Source: an uncultured Clostridia bacterium (GTDB taxonomy: Bacteria > Bacillota > Clostridia > Oscillospirales > Acutalibacteraceae). From it: a stretch of DNA of 64,000 bases. The stretch's first letter is position 1. Each line of letters begins with the position of its first letter. The position numbers were made by a program, and so were the translations under genes. Positions 50,266-60,680 of this stretch are shown piece after piece. The notes beneath the pieces are model-generated. The model had not been told where the DNA came from, did not search any database, and worked only from the letters and a program-made list of their open reading frames with translations. The stretch is from contig CANQGM010000011.1 in NCBI GenBank assembly GCA_947623205.1, forward strand, positions 1-64,000, written 5' to 3'.

Positions 50266-51402
50266 ATGAAAAAAGCTATTTCTTTTATGCTTTGCGTTTT
50301 AATGTTTGTTTTTTGTGCTGTGCCCGCAAACGCTAAGACCCAGGAAAAAGCTCCGTCGGTTTCAGCAGAAACTTTTGTATTATATTGTGCAGACAACGGA
50401 CAAATTATTTATTCTAAAAACGAAAATAAAAAAATGAAGCCGGCCAGCACAACAAAGATAATGACCTCGCTGCTTACCCTTGAAGAGGCGGCATCATCAA
50501 ACAAAAAAGTGACGTTTACAAACGATATGGTTGCCGAGGGCAGTTCAATGTACCTTAAAATCGGCGATAAGGTAACATTGAAAGACCTTGCTGCCGGAAT
50601 GATGATGGCGTCCGGTAATGACGCCGCAAATGCTGCGGCTGTTACTATTTCGGGCGGTGCAGAAAAATTTTCTGTTCTTATGAATGAGCGCGCCAAGCAA
50701 ATAGGTATGAAAAACACTCATTTTATCACGCCGAGCGGACTTGACGACGATAATCACTACTCAACGGCATATGATATGGCATTGCTTATGGCATATGCGC
50801 TTGAAAATGAGGATTTTGCAAATCTGACATCTAAAAAAAGCGAAACAGTTAGTTTTATTGAACCGCAGTCTAAAAAAACAACTTATGCAAATCACAACAG
50901 ATTGCTTTCACTATATAAATACTGCATAGGCGGAAAAACAGGTTACACAAGGGCGGCCGGCAGATGTCTTGTTACCGCGGCGAAAAAAGACGGTCTTACG
51001 CTTGTTTGTGTTACAATGAATGACAGAAACGACTGGAACGACCATGCAGCCCTTTATGAATACGGGTTTGAAAAATATTCGTATTACGAAACCGACGACT
51101 CGGAATTTTGTATAGATGTGCCGTGCGTAGGCGCTGAAAATGAAAACATAACACTTATGGGAGAAAAAAACGCAGGTACGGTTGTTTTATCTGATGACAA
51201 AAACAAAATAGAGCGCAAGATATTTGCTGACAGCTTTCTTTATGCTCCCATAAAAGAAAATGAGGTTTGCGGCAGAATTGATTATGTACTGAACGGTAAA
51301 ACAATTGCAAGCGTAAATCTTGTTGCAACTGACAATGTTAATTCTATAAAAGAAAATAAAAGTATATGGACGATAATAAAGGAAATGTTTACATATGGCT
51401 AA
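50266..51402 (+). CDS. D-alanyl-D-alanine carboxypeptidase, DacF-like
   Basis: This 378-residue penicillin-binding protein trims the terminal D-Ala of peptidoglycan stems. It has a signal peptide (1-24, PANAK), SxxK in KPASTTKIMTSLL, SxN in MASGNDAANAAA, and KTG in IGGKTGYTRAAGRCL, plus a C-terminal beta domain. The conserved scpB-ytfJ-dacF-rluB order fits the sporulation-linked DacF. The ATG follows GCAGGGGGTG. It overlaps rluB by 8 bp. Confidence 0.93.
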   Translation: MKKAISFMLCVLMFVFCAVPANAKTQEKAPSVSAETFVLYCADNGQIIYSKNENKKMKPASTTKIMTSLLTLEEAASSNKKVTFTNDMVAEGSSMYLKIGDKVTLKDLAAGMMMASGNDAANAAAVTISGGAEKFSVLMNERAKQIGMKNTHFITPSGLDDDNHYSTAYDMALLMAYALENEDFANLTSKKSETVSFIEPQSKKTTYANHNRLLSLYKYCIGGKTGYTRAAGRCLVTAAKKDGLTLVCVTMNDRNDWNDHAALYEYGFEKYSYYETDDSEFCIDVPCVGAENENITLMGEKNAGTVVLSDDKNKIERKIFADSFLYAPIKENEVCGRIDYVLNGKTIASVNLVATDNVNSIKENKSIWTIIKEMFTYG

Positions 51403-52132
51403 AACCGAACCGATTAGACTGCAAAAATTAATATCACAATGCGGAATCGCTTCCCGAAGAAAAGCAGAGGAGCTTATACTTCGGGGAGAGGTAAAAGTAA
51501 ACGGAAGCGTGGCAAAACTTGGAGACAAAGTTTTGCCTAACGACAAAATATATGTCAGGGGAAAGCGCATAGCAGTTCCAAAGTCGCCTCATCGTTATAT
51601 TATGCTAAACAAGCCGAGGGGTTTTATTACAACCATGAATGATGAACGCGGCAGAAAATGTGTTGCGGAGCTTGTGCAGGATGTCGGCGAGAGGGTATAT
51701 CCGGTAGGACGTCTTGACAAAGAATCCGAGGGAATGCTTATTTTGACAAACGACGGAGATTTTGCAAATAAGATAATGCATCCGAAAAATTGCATTTACA
51801 AAATATACAGGGTAACAGTGCGCCCGTCAATTAATGAAGAACAGCTTATAAAGCTTGAAACGGGCGTTGAAATTGACGGAAGAAAAACCGCTCCGGCGCA
51901 GGTTCACGTTCTTCATAAAGAACAAAACAGAGTAGTGCTTGAAATAATTTTGCATGAGGGTAAAAACAGAGAAATACGAAAAATGTGCGATGCAGTCGGA
52001 CTTGAAGTGGCGCGCCTTAAACGCACTCAGATAGGAGGCGTAAAAATGGGTATGCTTAAACAGGGCGATTGGAGAGATCTGACCAATATTGAGGTAAAAA
52101 AACTGTTGTCAAATCCTTTTGTTAAGGGATAG
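51395..52132 (+). CDS. rluB: Large-subunit rRNA pseudouridine synthase, RluB type
   Basis: This 245-residue enzyme has an S4 RNA-binding domain (RLQKLISQCGIASRRKAEEL, then ILRGEVKVNG) and the catalytic domain with VGRLDKESEGMLILTNDG (catalytic Asp), KIYRVTVRP and LHEGKNREIRKMCDAVG. RluB isomerises a uridine of 23S rRNA. It overlaps the dacF end, and the cluster seems to end here. Confidence 0.94.
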   Translation: MAKTEPIRLQKLISQCGIASRRKAEELILRGEVKVNGSVAKLGDKVLPNDKIYVRGKRIAVPKSPHRYIMLNKPRGFITTMNDERGRKCVAELVQDVGERVYPVGRLDKESEGMLILTNDGDFANKIMHPKNCIYKIYRVTVRPSINEEQLIKLETGVEIDGRKTAPAQVHVLHKEQNRVVLEIILHEGKNREIRKMCDAVGLEVARLKRTQIGGVKMGMLKQGDWRDLTNIEVKKLLSNPFVKG

Positions 52133-52250
52133 CCTTTTTATAGTATTTAATTACAATAAAATATGCATTTATTATATTTACAATAAATTTAACGTATTAT
52201 TTCAATTACTATGAAATGTGTGCAAAAATATAAATGATACAGCTTTTTTC

Positions 52251-52279
52251 TTGTACTTTTAAAGATTTTAAGATATAAT
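52251..52279 (+). promoter_or_regulatory. Promoter of the carboxyltransferase operon
   Basis: TTGTAC and TATAAT are separated by 17 bp. In the leader, ATATGGTA (52285-52292) can pair with TACCGTAT (52314-52321) before the ribosome binding site, a possible hairpin. Confidence 0.65.
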
Positions 52280-52347
52280 GTAAAATATGGTATATTAGGA
52301 ATTATATTGAATTTACCGTATATTACATTGTGCTGGAGGATGTTATA

Positions 52348-53658
52348 ATGAGTATTGAAAAAATCAATCAGGCAAAAGCTGAAATTTCTTCAACTTCCGC
52401 TTACAAAATAATAACGGATTTTTTTGACGAAGGCAGCTTTTGTGAAATTGATGCCTTTGCAAAATCAGGCAAAGATTTTGCTGAGGTTGTCGCCGGTTTT
52501 GGTACGGTAGAGGGAATGCCTGTTTATGCTTTTGCACAGAACAGCGATATTTGCGGCGGCGCAATGAGTAAGGCTCAGGCTGTAAAGCTGAAAAAAATAT
52601 ATGACCTTGCACTTAAAACAGGCGCGCCTGTCGTGGGATTTTATGACAGTATCGGCGGCAGACTTGCTCAGGGAACAGAGCTTTTGGCAGGATGCGGAGA
52701 GGTGCTCAACAGCTCGGCCGCTCTTTCGGGTGTTGTTCCGCAGGTGTCCGTTATTCTTGGAACCTGTCTTGGAACAAGCGCGCTCAATGCAGTAAGTTCA
52801 GACATTGTAATTATGAGCGAAAAGGCTCAGCTATCACTTTCTGTAACAGGAGAAAATTCAGACGCCAAGTACAATTCCGAAAACGGTATTGCAGCAATGG
52901 TGTCAAAAGATACTCAGCAGGCTATTGCCACGGCAAGAGAGCTTATGCTTTATCTTCCTTCCAACAATTTGAATATGGCTCCGCAGTCATTTGAAGAGGC
53001 TCCCTCAGACGGCTGCGGCTGTATTGTAGGAAAGGTTATCGACGGAAACAGCGCAATTAAACTTTTCAACGATTACGGCGCACAGTCCAGAGTTCGTCTT
53101 GCAAGACTCGGCGGACAGGTTGTGGGCATTGTTGCTACAAAAGGCGGAAAACTTGATTGTCCGTCGACAGATAAAATTGCCAAATTTGTTCGTTTTTGTG
53201 ATGCGTTCTCAATACCTGTAATTTCATTTGTTGATTGCAGCGGTTTTAAATCAATTAAATCAGCGGCAAAGGCCGCCTCTGCATATGCTGAGGCTACAAC
53301 CGTTAAAATATCGGTAGTAACGGGCAAAGCGATTGGCTCTGCATATATTTCCTTTGCGGGAACAGGCGCTAATGCAGACGTTGTATATGCTCTTCCGGGT
53401 GCTGTAATTTCGCCGGTAAATGTTGAGGCCGCCGCCTACATTATGGCCCCGGAATCTATGAAAGTTCCGGTTGAGTCACAGAAAACTGCCGCAGAAAAAT
53501 TTGCGGAAGAAAATCTGTCGGCATTTAATGCGGCGCAAAACGGTTATGTTGACGGTATTATTGAAGAATCGCAGCTGCGCCAAACACTTATTTCGGCTCT
53601 TGATATGCTCTCTGGCAAACGTGTACCCACACTTGCAAAGAAGCATTCAACAATTTAA
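52348..53658 (+). CDS. Divergent biotin-dependent carboxyltransferase subunit
   Basis: This 436-residue protein resembles the carboxyltransferase of methylmalonyl-CoA decarboxylase and transcarboxylase 12S. It has two crotonase-like halves: FDEGSFCEIDAFAK, YDSIGGRLAQGTELLAGCGE, and later LARLGGQVVGIVATKGG, FVRFCDAFSIPVISFVDCSG. It is shorter than the usual 510 residues. The usual PGFLPGxxQE-type loop after the FVD motif is missing, and GPCAGG is GTCLGT, so CoA use is uncertain. Start ATG 52348 follows TGGAGGATG. It is the first gene of a carboxyltransferase-BCCP-OadA-like operon. A Gly/Ala stretch in the C-domain (TGKAIGSAYISFAGTGANAD) is retained. Confidence 0.8.
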   Translation: MSIEKINQAKAEISSTSAYKIITDFFDEGSFCEIDAFAKSGKDFAEVVAGFGTVEGMPVYAFAQNSDICGGAMSKAQAVKLKKIYDLALKTGAPVVGFYDSIGGRLAQGTELLAGCGEVLNSSAALSGVVPQVSVILGTCLGTSALNAVSSDIVIMSEKAQLSLSVTGENSDAKYNSENGIAAMVSKDTQQAIATARELMLYLPSNNLNMAPQSFEEAPSDGCGCIVGKVIDGNSAIKLFNDYGAQSRVRLARLGGQVVGIVATKGGKLDCPSTDKIAKFVRFCDAFSIPVISFVDCSGFKSIKSAAKAASAYAEATTVKISVVTGKAIGSAYISFAGTGANADVVYALPGAVISPVNVEAAAYIMAPESMKVPVESQKTAAEKFAEENLSAFNAAQNGYVDGIIEESQLRQTLISALDMLSGKRVPTLAKKHSTI

Positions 53659-53694
53659 TAAATGATAACTTGTTAAAATAAAGGGGAATTTGTA

Positions 53695-54048
53695 ATGAAA
53701 AATTTGAAGATTACAGTAAACGGTACAGCATATAATGTACAGGTTGAAGAAATCGGAAGTTCTTCCGCGGCAGCACCAACGACCTCGGCTGCCGTTGCCC
53801 AGGCTAAACCGGCCGCACCAGCAGGCGCTGCGGGCTCTGTTGTTGTTAAGGCTCCAATGCCCGGTACTGTCGTTAATGTTGTTGTGTCCGCAGGACAGGC
53901 TGTAAAAGCCGGCGACGACCTTGTTTTTATTGAGGCTATGAAAATGGAAACACCGGTAAAAGCTCCGCAGGATGGCACAATTGCTACTGTTGATGTTTCT
54001 AAGGGAGAATCCGTTGAATCGGGCAAGGTTCTTGTTACTCTAAACTAA
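53695..54048 (+). CDS. Biotin carboxyl carrier protein
   Basis: The 117-residue product has an N-terminal strand region, an Ala/Pro-rich flexible linker (about 25-47) and a biotinyl domain with PMPGTVVNVVVSAGQAVKAG and the biotinylated Lys in EAMKMETPVKAPQDG. It carries carboxyl groups between the two neighbouring enzymes. It matches the 1.3S/BCCP size. The ATG follows GGGGAATT. It lies between the carboxyltransferase and OadA-like genes. Confidence 0.95.
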   Translation: MKNLKITVNGTAYNVQVEEIGSSSAAAPTTSAAVAQAKPAAPAGAAGSVVVKAPMPGTVVNVVVSAGQAVKAGDDLVFIEAMKMETPVKAPQDGTIATVDVSKGESVESGKVLVTLN

Positions 54049-54076
54049 TTTATAACTGACGAAAGGGATGTCCTAA

Positions 54077-55477
54077 ATGGCAAAAAAAATTAGAGTTACC
54101 GAAACGGCTCTGCGTGACGCTCATCAGTCGCTTATTGCTACAAGAATGACTACGGAAGAAATGCTGCCGATACTTGACCGGCTTGATAAAATCGGTTATT
54201 ACTCTCTTGAATGCTGGGGCGGCGCAACGTATGATTCATGTCTTAGATTTTTAAATGAAGACCCGTGGGAGAGACTTCGCATAATTCGTGAGCATTGTCC
54301 CAAAACAAAGCTGCAAATGCTTTTCAGAGGTCAGAATATGCTCGGTTATCGTCATTATGCCGATGACTGTGTAGAATATCTTGTTCAGCGTTCAATTGCA
54401 AACGGCATTGATATAATTCGTATTTTTGACGCTCTTAACGATATTAAAAATCTTCGCACGGCTATTAAAGCGGCAAAAAAAGAAGGCGGGCACGCACAGG
54501 TTGCGGTCAGCTACACAACAGGTCCGGTATTTACTGATGAATATTATGTTGAATATGCAAAAAGAATTGCGGACGCCGGAGCAGATTCGATTTGCATTAA
54601 GGATATGGCGGCACTTCTTACTCCTGCAAGAACAGAAAGTCTTGTAAAAGCAATCAAGTCAGAAGTTGCCCTTCCTGTTCAGCTTCACACTCACTATACA
54701 TCAGGACTTGCTTCAATGTGCCTTTTAAAGGGCGTTGAAGCCGGTGCTGACGGAATTGATACGGCAATCAGTCCGCTTGCTCTCGGAACGTCGCACGCAC
54801 CGACCGAGTCAATGGTAGCCGCTTTGCAGGATACAGAGTATGATACAGGACTTGATATAAAAGCACTTGCCGAAATTCGCGCTTACTTTATGACGCTTCG
54901 TGAAAAATATATTAAATCGGGACTTCTTGACCCCAAAATGCTTGCTACCGACGCAAAGGCGCTTATTTATCAGGTGCCCGGCGGTATGCTTTCAAACCTT
55001 TTGTCACAGTTGAAACAGGCGGGGCAGGAGGATAAGCTTGATGAGGTTCTTGAAGAAGTACCGCGCGTCAGAAAAGACTCCGGTTATCCTCCGCTTGTAA
55101 CTCCAACGTCTCAGATAGTAGGCACACAGGCGGTGTTCAATGTGATAACCGGCGAACGCTATAAAATGTGTACAAATGAGTTTAAAGGTCTTGTTGCCGG
55201 TGAATACGGTACAACGCCAATGCCTATTGACCCTGAATTTCAGAAAAAAATCATCGGTGATAAAAAGGTTATTAAATGTCGCCCAGCTGATCTTCTTGAA
55301 CCGGAGCTCGACAAGCTTCGCGGCGAAATTTCCGAATGGATTGAACAGCCCGAGGACGTTCTTTCTTATGCTCAGTTCCCCAAAGTTGCCCTTGACTTTT
55401 TTGAAAAGAGAAGAAATGCAAAGGTCGGAATCAACGGCGACAAGCTTGACAAAGACAATATGGTTCATCCCGTTTAA
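54077..55477 (+). CDS. oadA: Oxaloacetate decarboxylase alpha / transcarboxylase 5S-like subunit
   Basis: This 466-residue TIM-barrel carboxyltransferase exchanges a carboxyl group between biotin and oxaloacetate/pyruvate. Motifs are ETALRDAHQSLIATRM, RGQNMLGYRHYADD, the carboxylated Lys in SICIKDMAALLTP and metal-binding LHTHYTSGLASM. It lacks the C-terminal biotin domain of classical OadA, which is the separate BCCP here. No oadB or oadG gene is in the window, so a soluble transcarboxylase-like complex is as likely as a sodium-pumping decarboxylase. The ATG follows GAAAGGGATG. A strong terminator follows. Confidence 0.93.
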   Translation: MAKKIRVTETALRDAHQSLIATRMTTEEMLPILDRLDKIGYYSLECWGGATYDSCLRFLNEDPWERLRIIREHCPKTKLQMLFRGQNMLGYRHYADDCVEYLVQRSIANGIDIIRIFDALNDIKNLRTAIKAAKKEGGHAQVAVSYTTGPVFTDEYYVEYAKRIADAGADSICIKDMAALLTPARTESLVKAIKSEVALPVQLHTHYTSGLASMCLLKGVEAGADGIDTAISPLALGTSHAPTESMVAALQDTEYDTGLDIKALAEIRAYFMTLREKYIKSGLLDPKMLATDAKALIYQVPGGMLSNLLSQLKQAGQEDKLDEVLEEVPRVRKDSGYPPLVTPTSQIVGTQAVFNVITGERYKMCTNEFKGLVAGEYGTTPMPIDPEFQKKIIGDKKVIKCRPADLLEPELDKLRGEISEWIEQPEDVLSYAQFPKVALDFFEKRRNAKVGINGDKLDKDNMVHPV

Positions 55478-55492
55478 ATTAACAGTATAATT

Positions 55493-55534
55493 AAACCACC
55501 CTGTAAATGTAAGGTTTACAGGGTGGTTTTTTAA
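55493..55534. terminator. Bidirectional terminator
   Basis: AAACCACCCTGTAAA pairs with TTTACAGGGTGGTTT, followed by TTTAA. It ends the carboxyltransferase operon (+) and the V-ATPase operon (-). Confidence 0.9.
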
Positions 55535-55553
55535 AAAAATAATTTGTTTTAAG

Positions 55554-56210
55554 TTAATGTCCTGAGTAGTTGTGCGCCTTATCAAGCAGCATATCTTTTA
55601 CCTTCATCAGCCGTGTTCGGCTGCTTCGGTCATTCTCTTCAAGCTTCATTGAAATATACTTTATTGTATCCTGATATCGGGGGATCATAACGTGTTCAAG
55701 CGAATTGACTCTTCGGCGTGTTTTTTCTATTTCAGAAGACATCAGTTCACAGCTTTTTTCAATTTCGGCAAGTTTTATCAAATCGGGGAGAAGCTCGTTA
55801 AGCGACATAACCGCGTCGTCAAGCTCGAATGATGTAAATGCAAAGCCGTAAGGAAATATGTCTCCGCTGTCATTTGTGCGTTTGTTTGCCGAGAACTGCG
55901 GTATTTCAACACTCATTACATTGCGCGATGATACTTTTATATTTACCTGTTGCTTTGGCGACATAAGCGACGCGTCAAGGGCCTCTTTTGACATTACTGC
56001 GCTTGCGTTTACAAAGTGAGAATTGCAGTTTTGCAATTCTTTTTCAACTTTTTCTCTAAGCTCTTTGTTTTCACGCACCAAATCAAGAAACTGACGCATC
56101 AGTTCATCCCGTTTGTCTTTTAACATTTTGTGTCCCCGAACAGCAGTAGCAAGCTGCTTTTTCAGCTTTGTAAGCTGCATTCTTGTGGGATTGACATTCA
56201 TTATTGCCAT
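55554..56210 (-). CDS. ntpD: V-type ATPase subunit D
   Basis: This 218-residue protein is the central-stalk D subunit, a long coiled coil that turns inside the A3B3 ring. NVNPTRMQLTKLKKQLATAV and the RRVNSLEHVMIPRYQDTIKYI stretch are characteristic. The ATG at 56210 follows AAGGTGC. It is the last gene of the operon, 24 bp after ntpB. Confidence 0.95.
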   Translation of the reverse strand: MAIMNVNPTRMQLTKLKKQLATAVRGHKMLKDKRDELMRQFLDLVRENKELREKVEKELQNCNSHFVNASAVMSKEALDASLMSPKQQVNIKVSSRNVMSVEIPQFSANKRTNDSGDIFPYGFAFTSFELDDAVMSLNELLPDLIKLAEIEKSCELMSSEIEKTRRRVNSLEHVMIPRYQDTIKYISMKLEENDRSSRTRLMKVKDMLLDKAHNYSGH

Positions 56211-56234
56211 GAGTCAGCACCTTCGTTGCAGTTT

Positions 56235-57605
56235 TTATTCACCATAAAATTCATCGAGCATATCGTCCTTAATACGTTTCAATTCACTTCTCGGCAGAAT
56301 ATGCAGCAGCTTCCATCCTATGTCAAGAGTTTCTTCAATTGAACGGTTGGAATCATATCCCTGAGAAACATATTGCTTTTCAAATTCTTCTGCAAATTCC
56401 GCGTATTTTTTATCCATATCCGTGAGAGCCGCCTCACCGAGAATAACCATAAGCTCTCTTGCGTCCTTACCTCGTGCATATGCGGCAAACAGCTGGTTCA
56501 TCGTTGCGGCGTGGTCTTTTCTTGTACGGTCAGGACCTATGCCCTTGTCCTTCAGTCGTGAAAGAGACGGAAGAACGTCAATGGGAGGAGTTACGCCCTT
56601 GCGGTAAAGCTCACGCGATAAAATAATCTGTCCTTCGGTAATATATCCCGTTAAGTCGGGAATAGGGTGTGTTTTGTCATCTTCAGGCATTGTCAAAATC
56701 GGAATAAGAGTAATTGAACCGTCTTTGCCGCGCAGACGACCTGCACGTTCATAAAGGCTTGCAAGGTCGGTGTACATATATCCGGGATAACCGCGTCTGC
56801 CGGGAACTTCTTTTCGTGCTGCCGAAACCTCACGCAGAGCGTCGGCATAGTTTGTGATGTCCGTCATAATTACAAGCACATGCATACCAAGGTCAAAAGC
56901 AAGGTATTCTGCGGCTGTAAGAGCCATACGAGGTGTTGCGATACGCTCAATTGCCGGGTCGTTTGCAAGGTTTACAAACATTACCGTTCTGTCAATTGCA
57001 CCTGTTTCTTTAAATGACTGTACAAAGTAGTTTGATTCCTCAAATGTGATACCCATTGCAGCAAATACAACGGCAAACTGTTCGTCTTTTCCTCTTACTG
57101 TTGCCTGGCGGGCAATCTGAGCGGCAAGCTGAGCATGGGGAAGACCCGAAGCGGAAAAAATCGGCAGCTTTTGACCTCTTACAAGAGTATTAAGACCGTC
57201 AATAGCGGAAATTCCGGTTTGAATAAATTCCTGCGGATAGTTGCGGGCAGCCGGATTCATAGGTGTGCCGTTGATGTCAAGACGTTTTTCCGGTATCAGA
57301 GCAGGACCGTCGTCAATAGGATTTCCGAGTCCGTCGAATACCCGCGAGAGCATATCGGATGATACAGGCAGCTCCATTGAACGGCCGAGAAAACGAACCT
57401 TTGAATCCGCAAGGTTAATGCCTGCGGCAGATTCAAACAGCTGAACAAGGGCATTGCTGCCGTCAACCTCAAGAACCCTGCAACGGCGTGTTTCACCGTT
57501 TGGCAATTCAATTTCACCAAGCTCGTCGTACTTTACGTCGTCTACGTCGCTTATCATCATAAGCGGTCCGGCAACTTCGCGTATTGTGCGGTATTCCTTT
57601 GGCAT
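56235..57605 (-). CDS. ntpB: V-type ATPase subunit B
   Basis: The 456-residue non-catalytic B subunit alternates with A in the head. It shows [20 protein letters not shown] at the N-terminus, [20 protein letters not shown] in the P-loop-like position (no canonical GKT) and [20 protein letters not shown]. Its start overlaps the ntpA stop by one base (TGATG), which gives tight coupling in the 3:3 stoichiometry. Confidence 0.97.
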   Translation of the reverse strand: MPKEYRTIREVAGPLMMISDVDDVKYDELGEIELPNGETRRCRVLEVDGSNALVQLFESAAGINLADSKVRFLGRSMELPVSSDMLSRVFDGLGNPIDDGPALIPEKRLDINGTPMNPAARNYPQEFIQTGISAIDGLNTLVRGQKLPIFSASGLPHAQLAAQIARQATVRGKDEQFAVVFAAMGITFEESNYFVQSFKETGAIDRTVMFVNLANDPAIERIATPRMALTAAEYLAFDLGMHVLVIMTDITNYADALREVSAARKEVPGRRGYPGYMYTDLASLYERAGRLRGKDGSITLIPILTMPEDDKTHPIPDLTGYITEGQIILSRELYRKGVTPPIDVLPSLSRLKDKGIGPDRTRKDHAATMNQLFAAYARGKDARELMVILGEAALTDMDKKYAEFAEEFEKQYVSQGYDSNRSIEETLDIGWKLLHILPRSELKRIKDDMLDEFYGE

Positions 57606-59371
57606 CAGTCCTCACTCCTTTCCAGCACATCTTTAATTTCAATGTCAAGCTGTGCAGCAATAGAATCATATTCTTCATTTATTTTATCTTCCTGTTCATA
57701 TTTAAAGCGTCCTATGCGTTCTCGTATGGGAAGATTTACAAGCATTTCAATATTTGCACCTTTTTTGAGAGCATCAAGCGCTCTGTCATAATAAGTGAGT
57801 ATTATACGCATCATCAAAACCTGTTTTTTAAGTGAAGTATAGGTGTCGGTAGGGTCAAATGCGTTTTGGTGCAGATAATCCTCGCGTATTGAGCGCGATG
57901 TTTCAAGCTTTAGTCTGTCGGGCGCCGATAAAGCGTCCATACCGACAAGGTTTACTATTTCCTGAAGTTCAGCCTCGTCCTGAAGCAGCGCCATAAGTCT
58001 GCCGCGCAAATCTATAAAGTCGGGAGCTGCATTTTCGGCAAACCAGTCTTTAAGCTGGTCAGTATAAAGCGAGTAGCTCGTAAGCCAGTTAATTGCGGGA
58101 AAATGACGTTTGTAAGCAAGGTTTGCGTCAAGTCCCCAGAACACTTTTACAATTCTCAGAGTTGCCTGCGACACCGGCTCTGAAATATCGCCGCCCGGAG
58201 GCGATACCGCGCCTATAACGGACAGCGCGCCTTCGGTATCTTTGCTTCCGTTTACAATTACTCTGCCTGCACGTTCATAGAACTGAGCAAGCCGGCTGCC
58301 GAGATATGCGGGGTAACCTTCTTCACCGGGCATTTCTTCAAGACGTCCTGACATTTCACGGAGAGCCTCTGCCCAGCGTGAGGTTGAGTCAGCCATCAAT
58401 GCGACAGTGTAGCCCATATCGCGGAAGTATTCAGCAATAGTAATACCAGTATAAATTGACGCTTCACGTGCGGCAACGGGCATATCGGATGTATTTGCAA
58501 TAAGCACTGTACGCTCCATAAGCGAGTTTCCTGTGCGCGGGTCTTTAAGTTCGGGAAATTCGTTGAGAACATCGGTCATTTCGTTGCCGCGTTCACCGCA
58601 GCCTATATAAACGATTATGTCAGCAGCCGCCCATTTTGCAAGCTGATGCTGAACAACCGTTTTGCCCGAGCCGAAAGGACCCGGAACAGCGGCAACACCG
58701 CCTTTGGCAAGGGGGAAAAGGGTGTCGATGGCACGCTGACCCGTTGTAAGCAGAATATCAGGCGAAAGTTTTCTTTTGTAAGGGCGTCCTACACGAACAG
58801 GCCATGTTGTAAACATCTTTACATCCGCACTGCCGTCGCTTGTTTTAATTACGGCAACGACCTCATCTATTGTAAAGTCGCCCTCAGTAATTTTTTCAAC
58901 AGTACCACTCACTCTGTCTGGTACCATTATTTTATGAAGTACGGCATTTGTTTCCTGCACTGTGCCGAGAACGTCACCTGTTTCAACTTTGTCGCCTGCT
59001 TTGACAGCAGGTGAAAAATGCCACTTTTTTTCGTGGTTAAGAGAGGGTACGTCAACCCCGCGTTTGAGGTTTGTACCTGCAACCTTCATTATTTCATTCA
59101 AAGGACGCTGAATACCGTCGTATATTGAACCGATAAGTCCGGGACCCAGTTCAACCGAGAGCGGTGCGCCGGTTGAATCAACTGTTTCTCCGGGACCGAG
59201 TCCCGAGGTTTCTTCATAAACCTGAATTGACGCTTTGTCGCCGTGCATTTCGATTATTTCGCCTATAAGACGCTGATTGCTTACACGAACAACGTCAAAC
59301 ATATTAGCATCTCGCATTCCTTCTGCAATAACCAGAGGTCCTGCAACTTTTGTAATTGTACCTGATTTCAA
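57605..59371 (-). CDS. ntpA: V-type ATPase catalytic subunit A
   Basis: This 588-residue subunit hydrolyses ATP. It shows the Walker [21 protein letters not shown], the [14 protein letters not shown] segment, Walker B-like [20 protein letters not shown], and the A-specific bulge domain around residues 110-200. No intein is present. The start is TTG at 59371 with GAGGTGTAATAA upstream. It lies 10 bp after ntpF. Confidence 0.97.
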   Translation of the reverse strand: MKSGTITKVAGPLVIAEGMRDANMFDVVRVSNQRLIGEIIEMHGDKASIQVYEETSGLGPGETVDSTGAPLSVELGPGLIGSIYDGIQRPLNEIMKVAGTNLKRGVDVPSLNHEKKWHFSPAVKAGDKVETGDVLGTVQETNAVLHKIMVPDRVSGTVEKITEGDFTIDEVVAVIKTSDGSADVKMFTTWPVRVGRPYKRKLSPDILLTTGQRAIDTLFPLAKGGVAAVPGPFGSGKTVVQHQLAKWAAADIIVYIGCGERGNEMTDVLNEFPELKDPRTGNSLMERTVLIANTSDMPVAAREASIYTGITIAEYFRDMGYTVALMADSTSRWAEALREMSGRLEEMPGEEGYPAYLGSRLAQFYERAGRVIVNGSKDTEGALSVIGAVSPPGGDISEPVSQATLRIVKVFWGLDANLAYKRHFPAINWLTSYSLYTDQLKDWFAENAAPDFIDLRGRLMALLQDEAELQEIVNLVGMDALSAPDRLKLETSRSIREDYLHQNAFDPTDTYTSLKKQVLMMRIILTYYDRALDALKKGANIEMLVNLPIRERIGRFKYEQEDKINEEYDSIAAQLDIEIKDVLERSED

Positions 59372-59381
59372 TTATTACACC

Positions 59382-59705
59382 TCAATTGTTGAAGATTATG
59401 TCCGAGCCGACCGCCTGTTCAACGAACGACGACAGGCGCTTTGTGCCTATTCCGGAGTTTGCTTTAACTCCGGGTATTGGAATAACGGCAGGCGTAATTT
59501 TTTCTTCGTACCGTCTGCGTTCTTTTTCCGCAAGCGCAAACATTTCTTCAGTCATAAAAATTATTCCGTAGTTGTCGCTGTCTGCAATTCTTCGGAACAG
59601 ACGCGGTATTTCCTCATTATCGTCGCAAGGGAAAATATCAAGTCCTATTGCCGAAAAACCTTTTATGCTTTCTCCGTCACCGATAACGGCTATGTTTTTA
59701 GCCAT
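59382..59705 (-). CDS. ntpF: V-type ATPase subunit F
   Basis: The 107-residue product (MAKNIAVIGDGESIKGFSAI, then GIIFMTEEMFAL...) is the Rossmann-like F subunit bound to the D stalk (named NtpG in the Enterococcus nomenclature). The ATG at 59705 is inside the end of ntpC (8-bp overlap); the longer ORF-track start reads through unrelated sequence. Confidence 0.93.
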   Translation of the reverse strand: MAKNIAVIGDGESIKGFSAIGLDIFPCDDNEEIPRLFRRIADSDNYGIIFMTEEMFALAEKERRRYEEKITPAVIPIPGVKANSGIGTKRLSSFVEQAVGSDIIFNN

Positions 59706-60669
59706 ATAACACACGCAGCCTTTCCCTGATTTTGTCGGTATCCGAGTTAGTACGAATACCGCAGGCAATTATGTGAATCACCTTTTTTTCCGCCTCGCAG
59801 CCTATCATATAACCCATAAGCGGTTCTGCACCTTCGCTTGAGCGCTTGCAAAACTCCTTTGCTTTTGTTATAAGTCTGTCATCAACAAACTTTTCAAATG
59901 CCGAGGGAGATTTTTTATATGCGTCTATTGCCTTGTTACAGTCATAATCACTGTATTTTGCAAGCGTATCAATAAGAGAGTCGCCGCCTTTTAATGCAGA
60001 ATTGATTATAGCCGTTTTATTAAATCCGTCAACATCACACAGAGCCTGTTTAAGATATACACTGTCGGTGCCGGTTCTTGCTGAGCGAATAGAAATTTTA
60101 ACATTATTGTAAAATACAATTGTATTAAAATATTCCTCAACAAATTCTGAACCGGTTTTTTTAGCGGATTTTAGCATTTCCCGCATAACAGCCTTATCAA
60201 GTACGGCATCGCTCATACGGGCGTCTCCGGTATGCGCAATTATTTCATAAGCCTTGTCGGCATCGCCTGCAAGCCAGTCGGGGAGAAGAGTGAATTTTCT
60301 GTTTTCAACTGCATTTATAAGTGAGTCTATACTTACAGTGCAGGGTGAGATCAACAGATTTTTATAATCTCTGCCTGACATTGTCCCTTTTAAAACAGCC
60401 TTTAAATTATGGATGTCATTCTGATACAGAAAAGGAGCAAATATGTCATAATCGGGAGCGACGCTTTTAAGATAATTCCACATTTCCATGGTATGATTGC
60501 TCAATACTTCTTCAACGGTTTTTCCGTCGCCGTAGCCTTTGTCATTAAGAAAACGGCAAAGCTCATCAGTTGATTTGCATACGAGCATATTTTCAATATC
60601 ACTTTGTGAAAACAGAGAGTTTTCTTTTGCACGCACGGAGCCGATTGAAAATTCATATGATAATGCCAT
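59698..60669 (-). CDS. ntpC: V-type ATPase subunit C
   Basis: The 323-residue product is the funnel-shaped C (d) subunit coupling the rotor ring to the central stalk. It shows YEFSIGSVRAKENSLFSQSD, repeats of helical segments such as MEWNYLKSVAPDYDIFAPF and the terminal GYMIGCEAEKKVIHIIACGI. The ATG at 60669 follows AAGGAGG. It lies 12 bp after ntpE and overlaps ntpF. Confidence 0.93.
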   Translation of the reverse strand: MALSYEFSIGSVRAKENSLFSQSDIENMLVCKSTDELCRFLNDKGYGDGKTVEEVLSNHTMEMWNYLKSVAPDYDIFAPFLYQNDIHNLKAVLKGTMSGRDYKNLLISPCTVSIDSLINAVENRKFTLLPDWLAGDADKAYEIIAHTGDARMSDAVLDKAVMREMLKSAKKTGSEFVEEYFNTIVFYNNVKISIRSARTGTDSVYLKQALCDVDGFNKTAIINSALKGGDSLIDTLAKYSDYDCNKAIDAYKKSPSAFEKFVDDRLITKAKEFCKRSSEGAEPLMGYMIGCEAEKKVIHIIACGIRTNSDTDKIRERLRVLYG

Positions 60670-60680
60670 TGAGATCCTCC

